Positions 52,681-60,832 of a stretch of 64,000 nt of DNA are shown here, in pieces. A model generated the notes under the pieces. It did no database searches, was not told where the DNA came from, and was given only the letters and a program-made list of their open reading frames with translations. Origin of the DNA: Streptomyces ficellus (GTDB lineage: Bacteria > Actinomycetota > Actinomycetes > Streptomycetales > Streptomycetaceae); contig NZ_CP034279.1 in assembly GCF_009739905.1 (NCBI RefSeq), positions 124,001 through 188,000 of the forward strand. The letters are read 5' to 3'. Position 1 is the stretch's first letter. Every line of letters begins with the position of its first letter. Position numbers and translations under genes: made by a program.

Positions 52681-53751
52681 ATGAAGGTGTCGCGTACCGT
52701 GATGGCCGCCGCGTCCGCCGTGTTGGCGGGCGCGCTCTCGCTCGGGGTCGCCCCGGGAGAGGCGCGCTCCGCCGAATCCCGGTCGGGCGACCCGGGAGGG
52801 CTGGCCTACTCGGACTCCACCGGGGTCGGCGTCCACAACGCGTACGAGAAGGGGACCTACCCCTACTTCGCCGACGCGCTGGACTCGGGTGCGGGGATGC
52901 TGGAGATAGACGTGTGGACGAACGTGTTCGGCAGATCGTGGCGCGTTTCGCACAGCAACCCCCTCGGCAACGACAACAATTGCGTGAACGCCGCCCACGC
53001 GGGCGAGTTGCGCGGCAAGTCCAGGAACCAGGATCTCGGCGGGTGTCTGTCGGACGTACGGGCGTGGCACGACGCCCATCCGGGCCACCGGCCCATCCTG
53101 CTGAAGCTGGAGTTGAAGGACGGTTTCCAGGCCAAGAACGGGCGCGGCCCGGCGGCGTTGGACGCGCTGCTGACGGCGCGGCTGGGCGACGCCCTGTTCC
53201 GGCCGGCCGACCTGACCGCAGGGCACCAGGACCTCGACACCGCCGTGCGGGCGAACGGCTGGCCCGCGCGCTCGGCGATGGCGGGGAAGATCGTGATCGA
53301 GCTCATCCCCGGAACCGTCGAGCAGGACAACCCGTTCGACACCCTTTGGACGGACCGCGAGTACGCCACGCACCTGCGGAACCTGGCGGCGGCCGGCCGG
53401 CTGCGTGAGGCGGCGGCGTTCCCCGCGGTTCTTGGTGCCGCCGCGGGCGACCCCCGCAGCCGGTACGCGGACGCCGGGATCCGCCCCTGGTTCGTCGTCT
53501 TCGACGGAGACGCGTCCGCCTATGCGAGTGGCTCCATCGACACCACCTGGTACGACACCCGCAACTACCTGGTGGTGATGACGGGCGCGGCCGGTGTGGC
53601 ACCCGCGATCGACGGGACCCACCCCACCGAGGCGCAGGCACGGGAACGCGTCGCCTTGCTCGCCGGGCGGCACGCCAGCATCGTCTCGGCGGACTGGTAC
53701 CCCCTGCCCGCCGTGCTGGCGACCGTGCTGCCCCGTGGCGGCGCCCAGTAG
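52681..53751 (+). CDS. Secreted PI-PLC-like phosphodiesterase
   Basis: A 356-residue exported enzyme: signal peptide (1-~31, cleavage near EARSA), then a PLC-type TIM barrel with two catalytic His (VGVHNAYEKGTY and WRVSHSNPLGND) and acidic metal ligands (MLEIDVW; LLKLELKDG). It resembles the calcium-dependent phosphatidylinositol phospholipase C of Streptomyces antibioticus. It would cleave glycerophosphodiester lipids outside the cell. Start ATG at 52681 with AGGGGCTGGAG before it. Confidence 0.85.
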   Translation: MKVSRTVMAAASAVLAGALSLGVAPGEARSAESRSGDPGGLAYSDSTGVGVHNAYEKGTYPYFADALDSGAGMLEIDVWTNVFGRSWRVSHSNPLGNDNNCVNAAHAGELRGKSRNQDLGGCLSDVRAWHDAHPGHRPILLKLELKDGFQAKNGRGPAALDALLTARLGDALFRPADLTAGHQDLDTAVRANGWPARSAMAGKIVIELIPGTVEQDNPFDTLWTDREYATHLRNLAAAGRLREAAAFPAVLGAAAGDPRSRYADAGIRPWFVVFDGDASAYASGSIDTTWYDTRNYLVVMTGAAGVAPAIDGTHPTEAQARERVALLAGRHASIVSADWYPLPAVLATVLPRGGAQ

Positions 53752-53821
53752 GCGTCTGGCATCCACAACCGGACGCGAACCCTAGCGGGCGGTCACGCGG
53801 CCGTGACGCGGCACCGCGGTC

Positions 53822-54769
53822 CTAGCCGGCGCGCACCGCCCTTCGCCTGCCCAGCCGGAGCCGGGTGAGCAGGCGGGGCGTCCGGCCGGGGCCGCGTCGC
53901 GGGCCGCGGGACGGCTGGTCGCCGGGGGCACCGGTATCACTGGTGTGGCGGGTGCGGTCAGTACCGGTGTGGGTGGTGTGAGCGGTGTGGTGCGTGTCGT
54001 CGGGCCGGGGGGCGGGCCGGAGTTCCCTGGCCTCGTCGATGGCGAGGGCCAGGCTCATCCGGTACCAGAGGATCTCGTCCGGGTCGTCCGCCGACAGGAG
54101 GCGGTCGACGATGTCCCGGGCCGCGAGCGACTCGGGCCGTGCGGGCACGGGTCGAGGGCGGAGCCGGGCCAGATGCGCCCGCTCGTAGGGGTCGCCGACC
54201 ACCTCCGCCACCTGGTCGGCGGGCAGCAGGGTCGCGATGGCCGCCGCGGCCGCCCAGGCGTCCTCGGCCTGGCGCAGCAGCACGCCGAGACGCCGTGCGC
54301 GCCAGTTGCGCGAGCGGACGTCCTGCCCCGTGCCCAGCTTGGTGCGCACCGCGACGGGCAGCCTGCCGGTGAGCAACTGGGGGTGCCGCTCGGCGACTTC
54401 GAGGACCTCGCCCGCGACGTAGAGCCACACGACCGCCCGGTAGCGGTTGAGATAGAACGCCACGGGACTGAAGTGCCCGGTGCGGGCGAGCTTGGTGAAG
54501 CGGTCGCCGGTGATCGAGAGCAGTTCGGCGGCGCCCGCGGTGCCGACGGTGCGGACACGCTCGCGCAGACCGGCCGGGAAGTCCGGTGAGGCCCGCAGCC
54601 GCTCGATCTCCTCCATGGCCACCCGGCGCCGTCCCCCGTCGGCACCCGGCACGGTGCGGACGTGTCCCAGTTGGACGGCGAGGTCCAGCTCGTTCCTCTT
54701 CAACTCCAGCAGTTGGGCCGCGCGCCCGTGGGCGACACTGGGTGCGGTCGCTGCTTCCGTGACCTTCAT
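53822..54769 (-). CDS. DUF6397 family protein
   Basis: A 315-residue cytoplasmic protein matching the actinomycete DUF6397 family: AAQLLELKRNELDLAVQLGHVRTV, a MerR/excisionase-like helix (DGGRRRVAMEEIERLRAS), YLNRYRAVVWLYVAGEVLEV, GRLPVAVRTKLGTG, RSRNWRARRLGVLLRQAEDAW, VVGDPYERAHL. The C-terminal 65 residues are low complexity (His/Thr then Arg rich). Possibly a DNA-binding regulator; unproven. Confidence 0.75.
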   Translation of the reverse strand: MKVTEAATAPSVAHGRAAQLLELKRNELDLAVQLGHVRTVPGADGGRRRVAMEEIERLRASPDFPAGLRERVRTVGTAGAAELLSITGDRFTKLARTGHFSPVAFYLNRYRAVVWLYVAGEVLEVAERHPQLLTGRLPVAVRTKLGTGQDVRSRNWRARRLGVLLRQAEDAWAAAAAIATLLPADQVAEVVGDPYERAHLARLRPRPVPARPESLAARDIVDRLLSADDPDEILWYRMSLALAIDEARELRPAPRPDDTHHTAHTTHTGTDRTRHTSDTGAPGDQPSRGPRRGPGRTPRLLTRLRLGRRRAVRAG

Positions 54770-54842
54770 GACGACTTCCCCCGTACGAATCGATTACGTT
54801 GCGTCACGAAGGTAGCGCGATCGGGCCGTCTCGCGTCCGCCC

Positions 54843-54851
54843 TGTGGATAA
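54843..54851. promoter_or_regulatory. Single DnaA box
   Basis: TGTGGATAA, the reverse complement of the 9-bp DnaA consensus TTATCCACA, in the 130-bp gap upstream of the DUF6397 gene. No second box nearby. Confidence 0.4.
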
Positions 54852-54900
54852 CTTCCGGCAACGTCCGCCCGGGCGGGGCGTCGCCGCGGGCCGGTTACCG

Positions 54901-55314
54901 TCAGCGGCCGGTCGGCGCGCCGCCGCCGGGCTGCCGGGCGGCCACGGCGAGGTGCTCGCCCACCCGGTTGACGAGGAGGGTCATCTCGTACGCGACCTGG
55001 CCGACATCGGCCTCGGCGGCGGTGAGGACGCACAGGCAGCTGCCCTCGCCCGCCGCCGTGACGAAGAGCATCGCGTCGTCGAACTCCACCATCGTCTGCC
55101 GCGCTCTGCCCACCCCGAAGTGCCGGCCGGAGCCGCGAGCGAGGCTGTGCAGCCCCGAGGACACCGCGGCGAGGTGCTCGGCGTCCTCCCTGACCAGCCC
55201 GGTACTCGCGGCGGTGACGAGGCCGTCGTTGGACAGGACCAGCGCGTGCTGTATGTGATCAACGCGTTTCGTCAGGTCGTCCAGGAGCCAGTCGAGTCCT
55301 TTGTCCAGAGCCAT
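54901..55314 (-). CDS. Roadblock/LC7 domain protein (CvnB-like, second copy)
   Basis: A 137-residue roadblock/LC7 protein: LDWLLDDLTKRVDHIQHALVLSNDGL, EDAEHLAAVSSGLHSLARG, TMVEFDDAMLFVTAAGEGSCLCVL, AYEMTLLVNRVGEHLAVAAR. Such proteins work with the small GTPases and kinases of conservons. It is a clear paralogue of the CvnB at 57685-58122. It lies downstream of the GTPase gene but separated from it by a MITE-like element. Confidence 0.85.
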   Translation of the reverse strand: MALDKGLDWLLDDLTKRVDHIQHALVLSNDGLVTAASTGLVREDAEHLAAVSSGLHSLARGSGRHFGVGRARQTMVEFDDAMLFVTAAGEGSCLCVLTAAEADVGQVAYEMTLLVNRVGEHLAVAARQPGGGAPTGR

Positions 55315-55471
55315 GTCCGGTCCTCCCCGTTCCGCGCGTTCCCCGCTTCCCCACTGCCCCGTAAGCCTTGCGCACTGACGTGGGCAGGGCAAGAACCCCT
55401 CGTGGGGCGCACGGGGTCAGGGGGTCGCGTCGGCGGGCATCCCCCGGTCCCGGACTCCGGGGGCACACCCG

Positions 55472-55651
55472 CCTAGGGCGTGTTTCGAAAGTAGCGTCGT
55501 CCGCCCGGAGGGCGGGGCCGGGGGCGTCTGGTGCGTGCGATCGCAAGGCGGAGGTCGGAGAGCGCAGCGGGCTGCGCCGACGGCCGACAACGCCGCGAGC
55601 GGGCGTGCCAGGCGTTCCCGGCCAGACGGGACTTTCGAAACACGCCCTAGG
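55472..55651. mobile_element. MITE-like element with 21-bp perfect terminal inverted repeats
   Basis: A 172-bp non-coding element (55476-55647) bounded by perfect inverted repeats that together with flanking bases span 21 bp (55472-55492 and 55631-55651), ends GGGCGTGTTTCGAAA. It is flanked by TA on both sides (55474-55475, 55648-55649), the target duplication expected of IS630/Tc1-mariner-like transposition. Subterminal inverted segments (CGTCTGG / CCAGACG) are also present. No transposase. It touches the stop codon of the GTPase gene. Confidence 0.85.
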
Positions 55652-56237
55652 AGACCGAGTCGAGGAGCCGGGCGGTGTGCACGCGCCCCGCGTACTCGAC
55701 GAGCCGGATCAGGACCTCCTTGCCGGAGTCCCGGTCCCGGGCGTCGCACAGGACGACCGGCGTGCCCCGGTCGAGGTCGAGGGCGCGCGACACGTCGTGC
55801 GCCCCGTAGGCGCGCGCTCCGGGGAAGCAGTTGACGGCGACGACGAACGGGATGTGACGGTGCTCGAAGTAGTCGACGGCGGGGAAGCACGCCTCCAGGC
55901 GCCGTGTGTCGGCGAGGACGACGGCGCCCAGTGCCCCCTGGGACAGCTCGTCCCACAGGAACCAGAAGCGGTCCTGTCCCGGTGTGCCGAAGAGGTAGAG
56001 CGACAGTCCGGAGCGGATGGTGATCCGGCCGAAGTCCATGGCGACGGTGGTCGTGGTCTTCCGGTCCACTCCCCCGGTGTCGTCGACCAGCTGTCCTGCC
56101 TGGCTCAGTTGTTCCTCGGTGCGCAGGGGCCGGATTTCGCTGACCGCGCCCACCAGGGTCGTCTTTCCGACCCCGAAGCCACCGGCGACCAGGATCTTCA
56201 GGGCGAGGGCGGTGGTGTCGGACCGCTCGGCAGCCAT
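55647..56237 (-). CDS. Conservon GTP-binding protein (CvnD-like)
   Basis: A 196-residue GTPase of the MglA/Cvn type: P-loop GGFGVGKTT (residues 19-27), switch region TTTTVAMDFGRI, LFGTPGQDRFWFLWDEL (G3-like), VAVNCFPGA (NKxD replaced by NC-F, as in this family). It belongs to conservons, usually directly behind CvnA-B-C. Here an opposite-strand hydrolase gene separates it from cvnC, and the MITE provides the last base of its TAG stop. Excising the element would restore TAG, so the protein is unchanged. Confidence 0.9.
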   Translation of the reverse strand: MAAERSDTTALALKILVAGGFGVGKTTLVGAVSEIRPLRTEEQLSQAGQLVDDTGGVDRKTTTTVAMDFGRITIRSGLSLYLFGTPGQDRFWFLWDELSQGALGAVVLADTRRLEACFPAVDYFEHRHIPFVVAVNCFPGARAYGAHDVSRALDLDRGTPVVLCDARDRDSGKEVLIRLVEYAGRVHTARLLDSVS

Positions 56238-56500
56238 CGATCACTCCTCTCAGGAGTGGGCTCGGGGTCGGTGAGAAGCCGGCACCGGTACAACGACCAG
56301 TACAGACGTTCTGGGTGAGGCCAGCAGTATGGCAACCGGCGCGACCGGCCCGGGTGAAGCGACCGCTTTTTGAGCGATGTGACTGTTCCGGTCGCCCGGG
56401 TGTCCACATGGGTGCGCGATTCGACATGGCTGGCTCCGTCGGGCATTCGCATCACGGGCAGGGGTACCCGGTGTGTCGCCGAGCGCCGGAGGTGGGAACC

Positions 56501-57160
56501 ATGGCAGTCGCCCCGGAGACGGTCTCCATCGCCGCCGGTGGGGTCACACTGACCGGAGACCTGTCCCTTCCCCGCGACGCCCTGGGTGTGGTGGCCTTCG
56601 CCCACGGCAGCGGCAGCTCCCGCCACAGTCCCCGCAACCGGGCGGTGGCGCGGGTCCTGCGGGAAGGGGGGCTCGGCACGCTGCTCATGGACCTCCTGAC
56701 CGCGGACGAGGAGCGCGTGGACACCGTCACCGCGGAGCTCCGTTTCGACATCCCGTTGCTGGGGCGGCGCATGACCGCGGCGGTGGACTGGTTGCGGGAC
56801 CGGCCGGACACGGGCGGCCACCCGGTGGGGCTCTTCGGTGCCAGCACCGGTGCCGCGGCGGCGCTGGTGGCCGCCGCCGAGAGGCCTGAGCAGGTGCGTG
56901 CGGTGGTTTCGCGGGGCGGGCGGCCGGATCTCGCGGGCGCCGCCGCACTCGCCGGCGTACGCGCGCCGGTCCTGCTGGTGGTCGGCGGTCATGACCACGA
57001 GGTGCTGCGGCTGAACGAGGAGGCGGCACGGCATCTGACCGCCCCGTGCGCCCTGCGGGTGGTTCCGGGAGCAACACACCTCTTCGAGGAACCGGGCACG
57101 CTGGAGCAGGCGGCCGAGGCCGCCCGCGACTGGTTCCTCCGTATGCGTTCCTCTGCATGA
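56501..57160 (+). CDS. Dienelactone hydrolase-like alpha/beta hydrolase
   Basis: A 219-residue alpha/beta hydrolase: FAHGSGSSRHSPRN (oxyanion region), nucleophile elbow GLFGASTGAAAALV (Ser), Asp in VVGGHDHEVL and His in VPGATHLFEEPG. Acts on small esters or phosphoribosyl-linked substrates in related proteins; unspecified here. GGAGG precedes the ATG at 56501 (Met-Ala-Val-Ala). It is encoded opposite to the conservon genes on both sides. Its 3' end lies in a short tandem repeat. Confidence 0.85.
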   Translation: MAVAPETVSIAAGGVTLTGDLSLPRDALGVVAFAHGSGSSRHSPRNRAVARVLREGGLGTLLMDLLTADEERVDTVTAELRFDIPLLGRRMTAAVDWLRDRPDTGGHPVGLFGASTGAAAALVAAAERPEQVRAVVSRGGRPDLAGAAALAGVRAPVLLVVGGHDHEVLRLNEEAARHLTAPCALRVVPGATHLFEEPGTLEQAAEAARDWFLRMRSSA

Positions 57161-57200
57161 GTTCCTGTGCATGAGCCCCGGGACGAGTTCCTCCGTATGA
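57133..57200. repeat. 14-bp tandem repeats at the 3' end of the hydrolase gene
   Basis: Units GTTCCTCCGTATGC, GTTCCTCTGCATGA, GTTCCTGTGCATGA (57133-57174) and a fourth copy at 57187-57200. The stop codon TGA of the hydrolase falls inside the second unit. Confidence 0.65.
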
Positions 57201-57259
57201 GGCCCGGGTCTTGAGCGTGCGGGGCGGGGGCGTGTGCCGTCGGAGTGCCGGCCCTGCCC

Positions 57260-57670
57260 CTACAGGGCTCTCAGGCCGTCGATCACCTCCCTCAGGATGC
57301 GTTCATCGGGCAGTTGCGCGGGCGGTACGGGACGGCTGACCCGGACGAACCCCGCTTCCAGGAGGTCGCCGAGCAGTACGCGGACGACTCCGACGGGCAG
57401 GTCGGCGTCGGCGGCGAGTTCGGCCACGGACTGGGTCTCGGAACGGCACAGGGAGAGCAGCGAGCGGTGCTCGGGGCCCAGGAGGGACTCGTCGGCGGCG
57501 CCCGGCGGACTGTCGTCGACGACGACCAGAGCGATGAGGTCGAACCGTACGTTGCTCGTACCGGGCTTGGTGCGGCCTCCGGTCATCGCGTAGGGACGGA
57601 CGAGGGGCCCGGCGTCGGCGTCGTACCAGTGCGTGCCGGTGTACGGGCCGGTGCCACTGTCCTCGGTCAT
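57260..57670 (-). CDS. DUF742 protein (CvnC)
   Basis: A 136-residue DUF742 protein: PLVRPYAMTGGRTKPGTSNVRFDLIALVVV, RSLLSLCRSETQSVAELAADADLPVGVVRVLLGDLLEAGFVRVSRP, a winged-helix-like segment, ending in EVIDGLRAL. DUF742 proteins are the third component of conservons and are likely adaptor or DNA-binding-like. It follows cvnB by 14 bp on the same strand. Confidence 0.92.
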   Translation of the reverse strand: MTEDSGTGPYTGTHWYDADAGPLVRPYAMTGGRTKPGTSNVRFDLIALVVVDDSPPGAADESLLGPEHRSLLSLCRSETQSVAELAADADLPVGVVRVLLGDLLEAGFVRVSRPVPPAQLPDERILREVIDGLRAL

Positions 57671-57684
57671 GGTGCGGCTCCGGG

Positions 57685-58122
57685 TCAGCCGGCGGCGGGC
57701 GGGGCGGTGGTGACGCGGGGCGGGGTGCGCAGGTGTTCGCCAACCCGCTTGACGAGGCGGGCCATCTCGTAGGCGATCAGGCCGATGTCGGCGGTCGCCG
57801 CGCTCAGCACGGCCAGGCAGGATCCGTCCCCGGCGGCGGCCACGAACAGGAACGCGTCGTCCATCTCGACCATCGTCTGGCGGACACCCCCCGCTCGGAA
57901 GTGCCGGCCCGCGCCCTTGGCGAGGCTGTGGAACCCGGACGCGACGGCGGCGAGGTGTTCGGCGTCCTCCCGGGTGAGCGCGCTGGAGGCGCCGACGGAG
58001 AGTCCGTCGTTCGAGAGGACGACGGCGTGCCGAACATCGTGCACGCGCGAGGCGAGATCGTCCAGGAGCCAGTCCAGATCGCCCGACGGATGGTGGGGGG
58101 CGATCCTCTCGTGCTCGATCAT
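57685..58122 (-). CDS. Roadblock/LC7 domain protein (CvnB)
   Basis: A 145-residue roadblock protein: LDWLLDDLASRVHDVRHAVVLSNDGL, EDAEHLAAVASGFHSLAKGAGRHF, TMVEMDDAFLFVAAAGDGSCLAVLSA, YEMARLVKRVGEHL. It is the B component of the conservon, expected to regulate the GTPase. It overlaps the kinase stop by 4 bp (58119-58122, ATGA). Confidence 0.92.
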   Translation of the reverse strand: MIEHERIAPHHPSGDLDWLLDDLASRVHDVRHAVVLSNDGLSVGASSALTREDAEHLAAVASGFHSLAKGAGRHFRAGGVRQTMVEMDDAFLFVAAAGDGSCLAVLSAATADIGLIAYEMARLVKRVGEHLRTPPRVTTAPPAAG

Positions 58123-60770
58123 CCTTCGTCTCCTTCGCTGGTACGGGTACGGGTACGGGTGCGTGGGGCGGGGGTGGGGGTGGGGGTGGGTGCAGGACCG
58201 TGCCCGGCGGCGCCACGGCTCCAGCCGTCGCGATAGGCCGTCATCCGGGCCCGCACCTGTTCGGGCGTGCGTCCGGCCGGTTCGTCGTCGTCCTGGCCGG
58301 CGACAGTGCCCTGGAACGGGTAGGAGTCCCCGGGCTCGCGGGCCGCGGGGGCCTCCCGCAGTTGGGGCACGAGGCTCGCCTGACGCACGCGGCGGGGCAG
58401 GCCGCCCTGGTCGTCGCCCTGGGCGTGGTGGGCGGCCGGGGGGCCGGGCGGCGGGCGCAGGGCGGTGACGGCGGCCGGTGGGGGCTCTTCGGGGTGGGTG
58501 GGCGGCACCGTGCGGGCGGGTGTGTACGCGGGGACGCGCGGCGCCTCGTTCGTGGCGGCGTCCGGTGCGTAGCCGGGTACGCGCGGGGCTTGGTGAGGGG
58601 CGGGTGAGGACGTGGCGGTATGTGCCGGTGCGGGAGCGGGCGCGGGTACGGCCGGGGCTTCGGCGCGGCCGGCCGGGAGGGCGCTCTGGAGCAGCGCGGT
58701 GGGCAGGAGGACGACGGCGGTCGTGCCGCCGAACGGGGAGGTGCGCAGGTGGACCTTGATGTCGTGGCGTGCGGAGAGCCGGCTGACGACGAACAGCCCC
58801 AGGCGGTCGCTGTCGAAGAGGTCGAGGGCCTCGGAGTGCTCGATGCGGTGGTTGGCCTGCTCGAGGGCCTCTTTGCCCATGCCCAGGCCGCGGTCCTCGA
58901 TCTCCAGGGCGTATCCGTTGCCGACCGGTTCTCCGGTGACCCGGACCTTGGTGTGCGGCGGGGAGAACTGGGCGGCGTTCTCGACGAGTTCGGCGAGGAG
59001 ATGGGTGAGGTCGGCGACGGCCGAGCCGATGACCGCCGTCTCGGGCAGTTGGCGCACCTCCACGCGCGCGTAGTCCTCGATTTCGGAAACGGCCGCCCTG
59101 ACGACGTTGGTCAGCGGTACAGGTGTCCGCCAGCCCCGCCCGGGCGCGGCGCCCGAGAGGATGATGAGGCTCTCGGCGTGTCGGCGCATCCGGGTCGTGA
59201 GGTGGTCGAGCCGGAAGAGGTCGCCCAGTTCGGCCGGGTCGTCGACGCGGCGTTCCATGCTGTCCAGGAGATTCAGCTGCCGGTGGACCAGGACCTGGCT
59301 GCGCCGGGCGAGGTTGACGAAGACGCCGGAGATGCCGCGGCTGAGTTCGGCGCGTTCGACGGCGGCGCTGAGCGCTGCCCGGTGGACGGTGCCGAGCGCT
59401 TCCGCGACGTGGTCGATCTCGTCCCGTGCGGGCCGTTGCGGCGGGGCCTCGGCGTGGATGTCGAGTTCCTCGCCCGCGCGCAGCCGCCGCATGGCGTGCG
59501 GGAGTTTGCGGCGGGCGATCTCCAGAGCGGTGTTGCGGAGGGTGACGAGTTCGACGACCAGGGCACGTCCGATGCGCACGGAGATGACGAGGGAGGCGGC
59601 GACGGCGACGAGGCCGAGGAGGACGGCCGCCCCGGCGGGCGTCAGAGCGCCGCCCGCGAAGGGATCGGCACGGTCGGCGGCGTCACGCCGGAGGTCGGCC
59701 TCCAGCGCGGCCAGGGCGTCGCGTACGGCGGCGTGGTCGGGCTCCCAGCTCGTCGCCGGCACGGCCGTGGCGGCCGGGCGCCCCGCCGGGGTGGCGGTGA
59801 TCCTGTCCTCGGCGGCGGTGATCCGCAGGTACGGGTTCTGCGCGGAGACCCGGCGCCACACCTCGTTTCCGGGGCCGGGCAGATCGGTGGTGGCGGCGCG
59901 GAGCAGGGTGCGGCGTGTGTCGACGGCGCCCGTGAACAGGCGCAGCCGCTGGGCGGGGAAGGTTCCCGTGAGGTGTGCGGAGGTCAGCAGGGCGTCCTCA
60001 CGGGCGAGCATCTCGCCGGCGCGGGACATTTCGAGGAGCACGCGCGCGTGGGAACCGTCGTGCACGTCCTGGATGCCGGTCAGGGCGCCGCTCACGTCAA
60101 AACCGGCCGTGATGGTGGCGGTGTACCGGGCGTAGACGGTGTCCCAGGTCGCCTTGCGGTCGAGGGTGGCCGTGCGGAGGGCCTTGAGCCGCTGGGCGGC
60201 ATCGGTGAAACGGCGTATGCGCGTGGCGGTTTCGGGCGGAAGATCGCCGCCGTCCGCGACGGTGTGGCCGTCGTCCAGGAGGAGCCGCGCGACGGCGGCG
60301 TCAGTCTGCCGGGCCTGCTGCTGGAGGTCGGCGGCGGTCCCGGCGGTGCCGTCGCCGGGTGCGGCGACCTGGCGTACGGCGGCGCGGCGTTCGGCCTGCA
60401 GTGAGGTGACGGCGGCGGCCACCGGTTCGCGTATCCGCTCGTCCACGCGGTGGAGTTCGCGCAGCCGGGCGACGTCCTGGGCGGTGGTGACGGTGGCGAA
60501 GCCCCACAGGGCGAGCAGGGACACCACGGGCACCATGAGCAGCGCGATGATCCTCGCGCGTACGGTCCTGGGCCGCAGGCGCCGCCGCTCCCGGCGCGGT
60601 TCGCCGCCCGGTTGGTGACGTGGTTCACGACGCGGTTCGCGTGCTTCGCGGCGGTCTCCGCGCGGTTCGCGGCGGGGTGTGCGTGCCGCCGGTGCCGCGG
60701 CCGGGGGGCCGGCGTGCGCCCGCCTGCCCGGCCGGGCCCCGGGGCCGTGGGGTGTACGGGGGGTTGGCAT
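58119..60770 (-). CDS. Conservon sensor kinase-like protein (CvnA)
   Basis: An 883-residue membrane protein with an Arg-rich cytoplasmic N-tail (1-70), first membrane helix (~74-94), a nitrate/nitrite-sensor-like extracytoplasmic helical domain (~95-375), second helix (~376-398), a HAMP-like segment, an ATPase domain with N box ELVENAAQFSPPHTKV near residue 595 and GLGLFVVSRLSA-like G box (DSDRLGLFVVSRL), and a long Pro/Ala-rich tail (~720-883) ending in Thr-Arg repeats. Conservon A proteins lack a normal His phosphorylation box; signalling is thought to go via CvnB-D. Start ATG at 60770. Confidence 0.9.
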   Translation of the reverse strand: MPTPRTPHGPGARPGRRAHAGPPAAAPAARTPRREPRGDRREAREPRREPRHQPGGEPRRERRRLRPRTVRARIIALLMVPVVSLLALWGFATVTTAQDVARLRELHRVDERIREPVAAAVTSLQAERRAAVRQVAAPGDGTAGTAADLQQQARQTDAAVARLLLDDGHTVADGGDLPPETATRIRRFTDAAQRLKALRTATLDRKATWDTVYARYTATITAGFDVSGALTGIQDVHDGSHARVLLEMSRAGEMLAREDALLTSAHLTGTFPAQRLRLFTGAVDTRRTLLRAATTDLPGPGNEVWRRVSAQNPYLRITAAEDRITATPAGRPAATAVPATSWEPDHAAVRDALAALEADLRRDAADRADPFAGGALTPAGAAVLLGLVAVAASLVISVRIGRALVVELVTLRNTALEIARRKLPHAMRRLRAGEELDIHAEAPPQRPARDEIDHVAEALGTVHRAALSAAVERAELSRGISGVFVNLARRSQVLVHRQLNLLDSMERRVDDPAELGDLFRLDHLTTRMRRHAESLIILSGAAPGRGWRTPVPLTNVVRAAVSEIEDYARVEVRQLPETAVIGSAVADLTHLLAELVENAAQFSPPHTKVRVTGEPVGNGYALEIEDRGLGMGKEALEQANHRIEHSEALDLFDSDRLGLFVVSRLSARHDIKVHLRTSPFGGTTAVVLLPTALLQSALPAGRAEAPAVPAPAPAPAHTATSSPAPHQAPRVPGYAPDAATNEAPRVPAYTPARTVPPTHPEEPPPAAVTALRPPPGPPAAHHAQGDDQGGLPRRVRQASLVPQLREAPAAREPGDSYPFQGTVAGQDDDEPAGRTPEQVRARMTAYRDGWSRGAAGHGPAPTPTPTPAPRTRTRTRTSEGDEG

Positions 60771-60832
60771 GGCGTCCTCGTTCGGGCTGGGGACTGGCTG
60801 GAGGTGGGCCGCCTCCTGGGGCGATTCACGCC

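Noticed and set aside
55476..55647. Small gene inside the MITE-like element
   Set aside because: No start with ribosome binding site and no open frame of useful size; the sequence is palindromic.
58620..60404. Long plus-strand frame opposite CvnA
   Set aside because: Composition is Gly/Arg/Val rich with no domain; the CvnA frame has clear HATPase motifs.
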